Shown here one piece after another: positions 60,472 through 64,000 of a stretch of DNA of 64,000 nt; the stretch's first letter is position 1; the number at the start of each line of letters is the position of its first letter. The stretch is from Altibacter sp. Lineage in GTDB: Bacteria > Bacteroidota > Bacteroidia > Flavobacteriales > Flavobacteriaceae. A program made the translations under genes and the position numbers. Under the pieces are notes generated by a model, which did not search any database, had not been told where the DNA came from, and saw only the letters and a list, made by a program, of their open reading frames with translations. The DNA lies in NCBI RefSeq assembly GCF_019913785.1, contig NZ_JAIOHK010000026.1, forward strand, positions 1-64,000, in the 5' to 3' direction.

Positions 60472-61650
60472 ATGAGTAAGAAAGTTGTAATAGTTGCTGC
60501 GGCACGAACTCCAATAGGGAGTTTTATGGGAAGTTTATCATCGTTAACTGCTACCCAGCTTGGGACTGTGGCAATAAAGGGTGTTTTAGACAAAATAAAC
60601 CTCAATCCTTCACTGGTGCAAGAAGTATATATGGGGAATGTTGTGCAGGCCGGAGTGGGTCAGGCACCTGCTCGCCAAGCTGCCCTTGGCGCGGGGATAC
60701 CGGATACGGTGCCCTGTACTACCGTCAATAAGGTGTGTGCTTCCGGTATGAAGGCAGTTATGAATGCAGCACAGGCGATCGCCTTAGGTGATGCAGATAT
60801 CGTAATTGCAGGTGGTATGGAAAGTATGAGTAATATTCCGCACTATGTACATATACGTAATGGTCATAAATTTGGGCCTATGACCATGGAAGATGGGATG
60901 CAAAAAGATGGTTTAGTAGACGCGTACGATCACAATGCAATGGGTGTATGCGCAGATCTTTGCGCCACCGAATATAATTTTTCAAGAGAAGATCAGGATG
61001 CCTTTGCAGTGCAATCGTATCAACGGTCTGAAAAAGCATGGCAGGATGGAAAATTTACCAATGAGGTGGTTGCTGTCACTGTACCACAAAGAAGAGGAGA
61101 GCCAATTGTAGTTTCTGAAGATGAAGAATACAAGAATGTGCGAATGGATAAAATTCCAGCTTTACGTCCGGCCTTTAGTAAAGATGGTACCGTTACCGCC
61201 GCCAATGCGTCCACCATTAACGATGGAGCCGGAGCAATGATCTTGATGAGTGCCGAAAAGGCAGCTGAATTAGGCCTTCAACCCCTTGCCACAATAAAAA
61301 GTTACGCAGATGCCGCCCATGAGCCAAAATGGTTTACGACGGCTCCGTCAAAGGCACTTCCTAAAGCCTTATCGAAGGCTGGAATTGCGTTGAACGATGT
61401 TGATTATTTCGAGTTCAATGAAGCATTCTCGGTAGTTGGTCTGGCTAATATGAAACTCTTAGGCCTTACCGATACAAATGTAAATGTAAACGGCGGTGCT
61501 GTTTCGTTAGGTCATCCGTTGGGATGTAGTGGTGTCCGAATTTTAATTACACTGCTTAATGTATTGGTTCAAAACGATGCAAAACTGGGAGCTGCTGCGA
61601 TTTGTAACGGCGGAGGTGGTGCGTCGGCCATGGTGATTGAAAGAACCTAA
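60472..61650 (+). CDS. Acetyl-CoA C-acyltransferase (thiolase)
   Basis: A 392-residue thiolase. Nucleophile Cys89 lies in NKVCASGMKAV, His348 in GHPLGCSG, and the second Cys378 in AICNGGGG. It makes or cleaves acetoacetyl-CoA or longer 3-oxoacyl-CoA. Length and motifs fit the biosynthetic acetyl-CoA acetyltransferase group (as in mevalonate or ketone formation), but a beta-oxidation role is not excluded. It is followed after 22 bases by an NlpC/P60 gene, with which it is probably co-transcribed. Confidence 0.94.
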   Translation: MSKKVVIVAAARTPIGSFMGSLSSLTATQLGTVAIKGVLDKINLNPSLVQEVYMGNVVQAGVGQAPARQAALGAGIPDTVPCTTVNKVCASGMKAVMNAAQAIALGDADIVIAGGMESMSNIPHYVHIRNGHKFGPMTMEDGMQKDGLVDAYDHNAMGVCADLCATEYNFSREDQDAFAVQSYQRSEKAWQDGKFTNEVVAVTVPQRRGEPIVVSEDEEYKNVRMDKIPALRPAFSKDGTVTAANASTINDGAGAMILMSAEKAAELGLQPLATIKSYADAAHEPKWFTTAPSKALPKALSKAGIALNDVDYFEFNEAFSVVGLANMKLLGLTDTNVNVNGGAVSLGHPLGCSGVRILITLLNVLVQNDAKLGAAAICNGGGGASAMVIERT

Positions 61651-61672
61651 TCTCTATTTTCAATTCTCCTGA

Positions 61673-62425
61673 ATGAACTACGGAATTTGTAATTTGAGTA
61701 TCGTTCCCTTACGAGCGGAAACATCGGACAGAAGTGAGCTCGTTAGTCAGCTGCTCTATGGAGAAGTTTTTAAGGTATTGGAGAGCAGAAAAAAATGGAG
61801 TCGGATTCGGTTGCAGTTCGATGGCTATGAAGGCTGGATGGACAACAAACAATTCCTAACTATTTCGGAAGAAGATTACAACCGACTTAAGAAAGAAACA
61901 CCTCACTATTCGGCAGATCTTGTCGATTTTATCACTTCCGAAGAGAATCAGTTGCTTTCTATTTGCCTGGGTAGTACAATAAATGCGACGGCCTTATTAA
62001 AACACCGGTTTGAAGGTAAATCGGTTTCATCTATTTTTCCAAAAGCACATTTAATTGAAACTGCGCTGCTCTATTTGAATGCCCCGTATCTTTGGGGTGG
62101 TAAAACTCCATTTGGAATAGACTGCAGTGGCTTTACACAAATGGTGTATAAACTGAATGGCTATAAGTTGTTGCGAGATGCGAGTCAGCAAGCTACCCAA
62201 GGGGAGCCATTGAGCTTTATTGAAGAATGTGAGCCAGGTGACCTGGCCTTTTTTGACAATACTGAAGGTGTTATAGTACATGTGGGGATTGTGATGAATG
62301 ACAACTACATCATCCACGCACATGGTAAGGTTCGGATCGACCGTATAGATCACACGGGAATCTTTAATTACGAAAAACGAACACATACCCATAAACTTAG
62401 GGTGATCAAACGAATTATCACATAA
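61673..62425 (+). CDS. NlpC/P60 (C40) cell-wall peptidase with N-terminal SH3-like domain
   Basis: A 250-residue protein. The N-terminal bacterial SH3-like domain (VPLRAETSDRSELVSQLLYGE, WSRIRLQFDGYEGWMD) is followed by the C40 domain with Cys151 in GIDCSGFTQ, His203 in IVHVGIV and His215 in IHAHGKV. It resembles gamma-D-glutamyl-L-diamino-acid endopeptidases of the YkfC type, which trim murein peptides. No signal peptide is seen, which suggests a cytoplasmic recycling role. Confidence 0.92.
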   Translation: MNYGICNLSIVPLRAETSDRSELVSQLLYGEVFKVLESRKKWSRIRLQFDGYEGWMDNKQFLTISEEDYNRLKKETPHYSADLVDFITSEENQLLSICLGSTINATALLKHRFEGKSVSSIFPKAHLIETALLYLNAPYLWGGKTPFGIDCSGFTQMVYKLNGYKLLRDASQQATQGEPLSFIEECEPGDLAFFDNTEGVIVHVGIVMNDNYIIHAHGKVRIDRIDHTGIFNYEKRTHTHKLRVIKRIIT

Positions 62426-62448
62426 AAAAAGCCTCCTAAAAAGGAGGC
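62424..62448 (-). terminator. Intrinsic terminator after the TPR gene
   Basis: A perfect 7-base-pair stem (GCCTCCT / AGGAGGC, loop AAAA at 62431-62448) with seven U residues on the minus strand. The plus-strand side has CGTTTT, so it may also serve the convergent C40 peptidase gene. Confidence 0.87.
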
Positions 62449-62476
62449 CGTTTTATAAATACTATTGGATAGCGGA

Positions 62477-63745
62477 TTATTCTCCTCCATCCATGGCTTC
62501 AACTTTCGCCTTCATTTCTTTTGCTTTTGCATCTTCCCCAACCTGAGTGTAAATATTCATAAGGGTTCTAGCGAAATCTACGTCATCGGGACGCAAACGT
62601 ACCGAAGCTTCTAAATACGGAATGGAACTCCTTTGTATTTCAGTTAACTCCGCCTTCAACACATCGTATCGTTTGTAATCTGCATTGGAACTTCCTAGGT
62701 TATTCATCTCTTCGACTATTGGCGGCTGCATATCCAAAATCAAAGATGCCATATTAATATTTGCGCCCACATAATCTGGATCCAACGACAAGGCTTTTTT
62801 ATAGTATTCCATGGCTTTTTCTTTGTTACCACTCTTACCGGAGGTCACACCTAGATTAAAATACAATTCAGGGTTATTAGGATCGCTATCAATTAATTCA
62901 CCGATCAATCGTTGATATTCGGCTGTGTTCCCAAGTTTGTACTGTAAATCGGCTTCCGCACGAATCAATCTTGGATCATCAGAGTTTTTTGCACGCAACT
63001 CACGCATTAATGACAAAGCTTTATCATGCTTACCTGTTTCAATGTAGAGTAAAGTAAGGTCGCTCAAAAAATCCTCTTGCTTTGAAGGTGAATTTTGAAC
63101 ACCCGGCAAAATATGTGTTCCTGCATTGAGCATTAGATCCCGTTCTGGTTTGGTGTTATAGGATTCAACTTTTCCGGTTTCTTTATTAGTAGCGATATAT
63201 TGTTTTTTAATATCGGAATAGCCAATTCTGATTAACTCTTCATAATATGAAACAGCATTTTCATAATCTTGACCATTCTTAGCACTAATAGCCGCATTGG
63301 CCAAAAAGATCGTATCCGATTTACTTAGGTTGTACATGGAATAATACTTCGTAGAAGCCGAGGTATAGTTCTTCGATCTAAAGTCCTTGATGGCACCCTC
63401 CTCCATTTTTTGTTTTAATACATTGACAGCATTTTCATAGCGACTACTTTTTGCTGATGCAGGATCAATTTCTATTGCCTTTTGAAGATCGGCTCCAGCC
63501 TGCGCCAACTTATCAAAGCCGGAGGCCATATTATTTGTATTTGCCTCGGCTCTCGTAATATAAAAACTCACTTTTTCATCGGTATCGGCACTACCTAACA
63601 TGCCTTCAGCTTGAGACAATAACGACATAGCTTCGGTAAAATCACCAGATTTTATAGCTTTTTCGGCTTTTTTAATCTCCTTTTTCTGTCCAAAAGTAAC
63701 AGCGGTCATTAACATGAGTCCCGCTATCAGAAATTTATTTTTCAT
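62477..63745 (-). CDS. Exported tetratricopeptide-repeat protein
   Basis: A 422-residue protein. The signal peptide ends near VTFGQ. Several TPR motifs are visible, the clearest being PELYFNLGVTSGKSGNKEKAMEYYKKALSLDPD and GDFTEAMSLLSQAEGML. There is no enzymatic domain. It is a periplasmic or outer-membrane scaffold of unknown partners. It lies directly downstream of gyrA (17-base gap), an arrangement I recall from other Flavobacteriaceae, and ends at a strong terminator. Confidence 0.88.
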   Translation of the reverse strand: MKNKFLIAGLMLMTAVTFGQKKEIKKAEKAIKSGDFTEAMSLLSQAEGMLGSADTDEKVSFYITRAEANTNNMASGFDKLAQAGADLQKAIEIDPASAKSSRYENAVNVLKQKMEEGAIKDFRSKNYTSASTKYYSMYNLSKSDTIFLANAAISAKNGQDYENAVSYYEELIRIGYSDIKKQYIATNKETGKVESYNTKPERDLMLNAGTHILPGVQNSPSKQEDFLSDLTLLYIETGKHDKALSLMRELRAKNSDDPRLIRAEADLQYKLGNTAEYQRLIGELIDSDPNNPELYFNLGVTSGKSGNKEKAMEYYKKALSLDPDYVGANINMASLILDMQPPIVEEMNNLGSSNADYKRYDVLKAELTEIQRSSIPYLEASVRLRPDDVDFARTLMNIYTQVGEDAKAKEMKAKVEAMDGGE

Positions 63746-63762
63746 GATTATAACTTTAAAAT

Positions 63763-64000
63763 TTATTCGTTGTTTTCGGTTTGTGTTTCGTCTGTATCGG
63801 TTTCTGTACCATCAATAGTAGTGCCATCTTCAAGATCGTCTCCATTCACTTCATCTTCATCGTGCATGACTTTGGCGACAGCAGCAATGGCATCGTCTTC
63901 CCGCACCTTGATCAGGCGAACACCTTGTGTTGCACGACCCATAACTCGTAAATCTTCAACCGCCATTCGAATGGCAATTCCCGATTTATTGATAATCATA
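63763..64000 (-). CDS. gyrA: DNA gyrase subunit A, C-terminal fragment (continues beyond window)
   Basis: The last 79 or so codons of gyrA. The final beta-propeller blade reads IINKSGIAIRMAVEDLRVMGRATQGVRLIKV, with the GxATQGVRLI motif of the GyrA C-terminal domain, followed by an acidic tail rich in Asp, Glu and Thr. The frame is open to the window edge, so this is the 3' end only. Gyrase introduces negative supercoils; the tail modulates wrapping in some species. Confidence 0.93.
   Translation of the reverse strand, partial: MIINKSGIAIRMAVEDLRVMGRATQGVRLIKVREDDAIAAVAKVMHDEDEVNGDDLEDGTTIDGTETDTDETQTENNE

Overview
The window looks like a chromosome segment of a marine-type member of the Flavobacteriaceae (Bacteroidota). 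The evidence is family content: fused branched-chain 2-oxoacid dehydrogenase E1, BshA of bacillithiol synthesis, an LptD-amidase-RidA-TamB-TsaD neighbourhood, a GH3/beta-lactamase fusion, and secreted proteins opening with a signal peptide followed by QVGIGxTNP. Promoter-like TAnnTTTG boxes, the Bacteroidota -7 consensus, and frequent gene overlaps of 1 to 4 bases agree with this. No CRISPR array, intact insertion sequence or prophage was seen.

Layout. 1-2400: 3' end of a large modular surface protein, then an AT-rich non-coding stretch holding a small MITE-like inverted-repeat unit between 14-base direct repeats. 2.4-5.2 kb: a coiled-coil protein, TerC and an RlmI-type rRNA methyltransferase. 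5.2-11.7 kb: the main biosynthetic locus, seven genes on the minus strand (FAD oxidoreductase, methyltransferase, type III polyketide synthase, FabI-like reductase, FabZ-like dehydratase, ketosynthase, acyl carrier protein). Its inner gap and its distal flank are filled with an unusual repeat family. 11.7-15.2 kb: OmpA lipoprotein, lipocalin-like lipoprotein, a 53-residue membrane protein and the E1 fusion. 15.4-18.6 kb: an overlapping plus-strand run (2OG-Fe(II) oxygenase, SUI1, nucleoside phosphorylase, cytoplasmic binding protein) and a 35-residue ORF. 18.6-21.9 kb: ung, a MutS2 without Smr domain, and a DCC protein.

21.9-24.9 kb holds a tightly overlapping operon of an ATP-grasp ligase, an N-formylglutamate amidohydrolase-like enzyme and a QEGLA-motif metallopeptidase, possibly a ligation/cleavage system. 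25-31.9 kb: exported protein, dicarboxylate symporter, aroC, a flavin/iron-sulfur oxidoreductase and a small outer-membrane barrel. 32-41.7 kb: nine minus-strand genes running from an amidase through an MCE protein, two iron-sulfur proteins with a HAD protein between them, and NagZ/beta-lactamase, to bshA and a PrcB-like lipoprotein. 41.8-54.4 kb: envelope biogenesis (LptD, TamB) with RidA, then tsaD and several RNA-modification enzymes.

54.5-54.9 kb: tRNA-Arg(TCT), tRNA-Pro(TGG) and tRNA-Ser(GCT). 55.4-58.2 kb: a 912-residue secreted protein built of about thirty 17-residue repeats arranged in an 11-unit higher-order repeat and capped by a C1q-like domain. 58.3-64 kb: a 7TM-HD phosphohydrolase, thiolase, NlpC/P60 peptidase, a TPR protein and the 3' end of gyrA.

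The best candidates for new biology are the type III polyketide locus with its own fatty-acid-synthase-like genes, the ATP-grasp/amidohydrolase/QEGLA operon, the stem-loop repeat family with constant ends and variable cores, and the C1q-capped repeat fibre.
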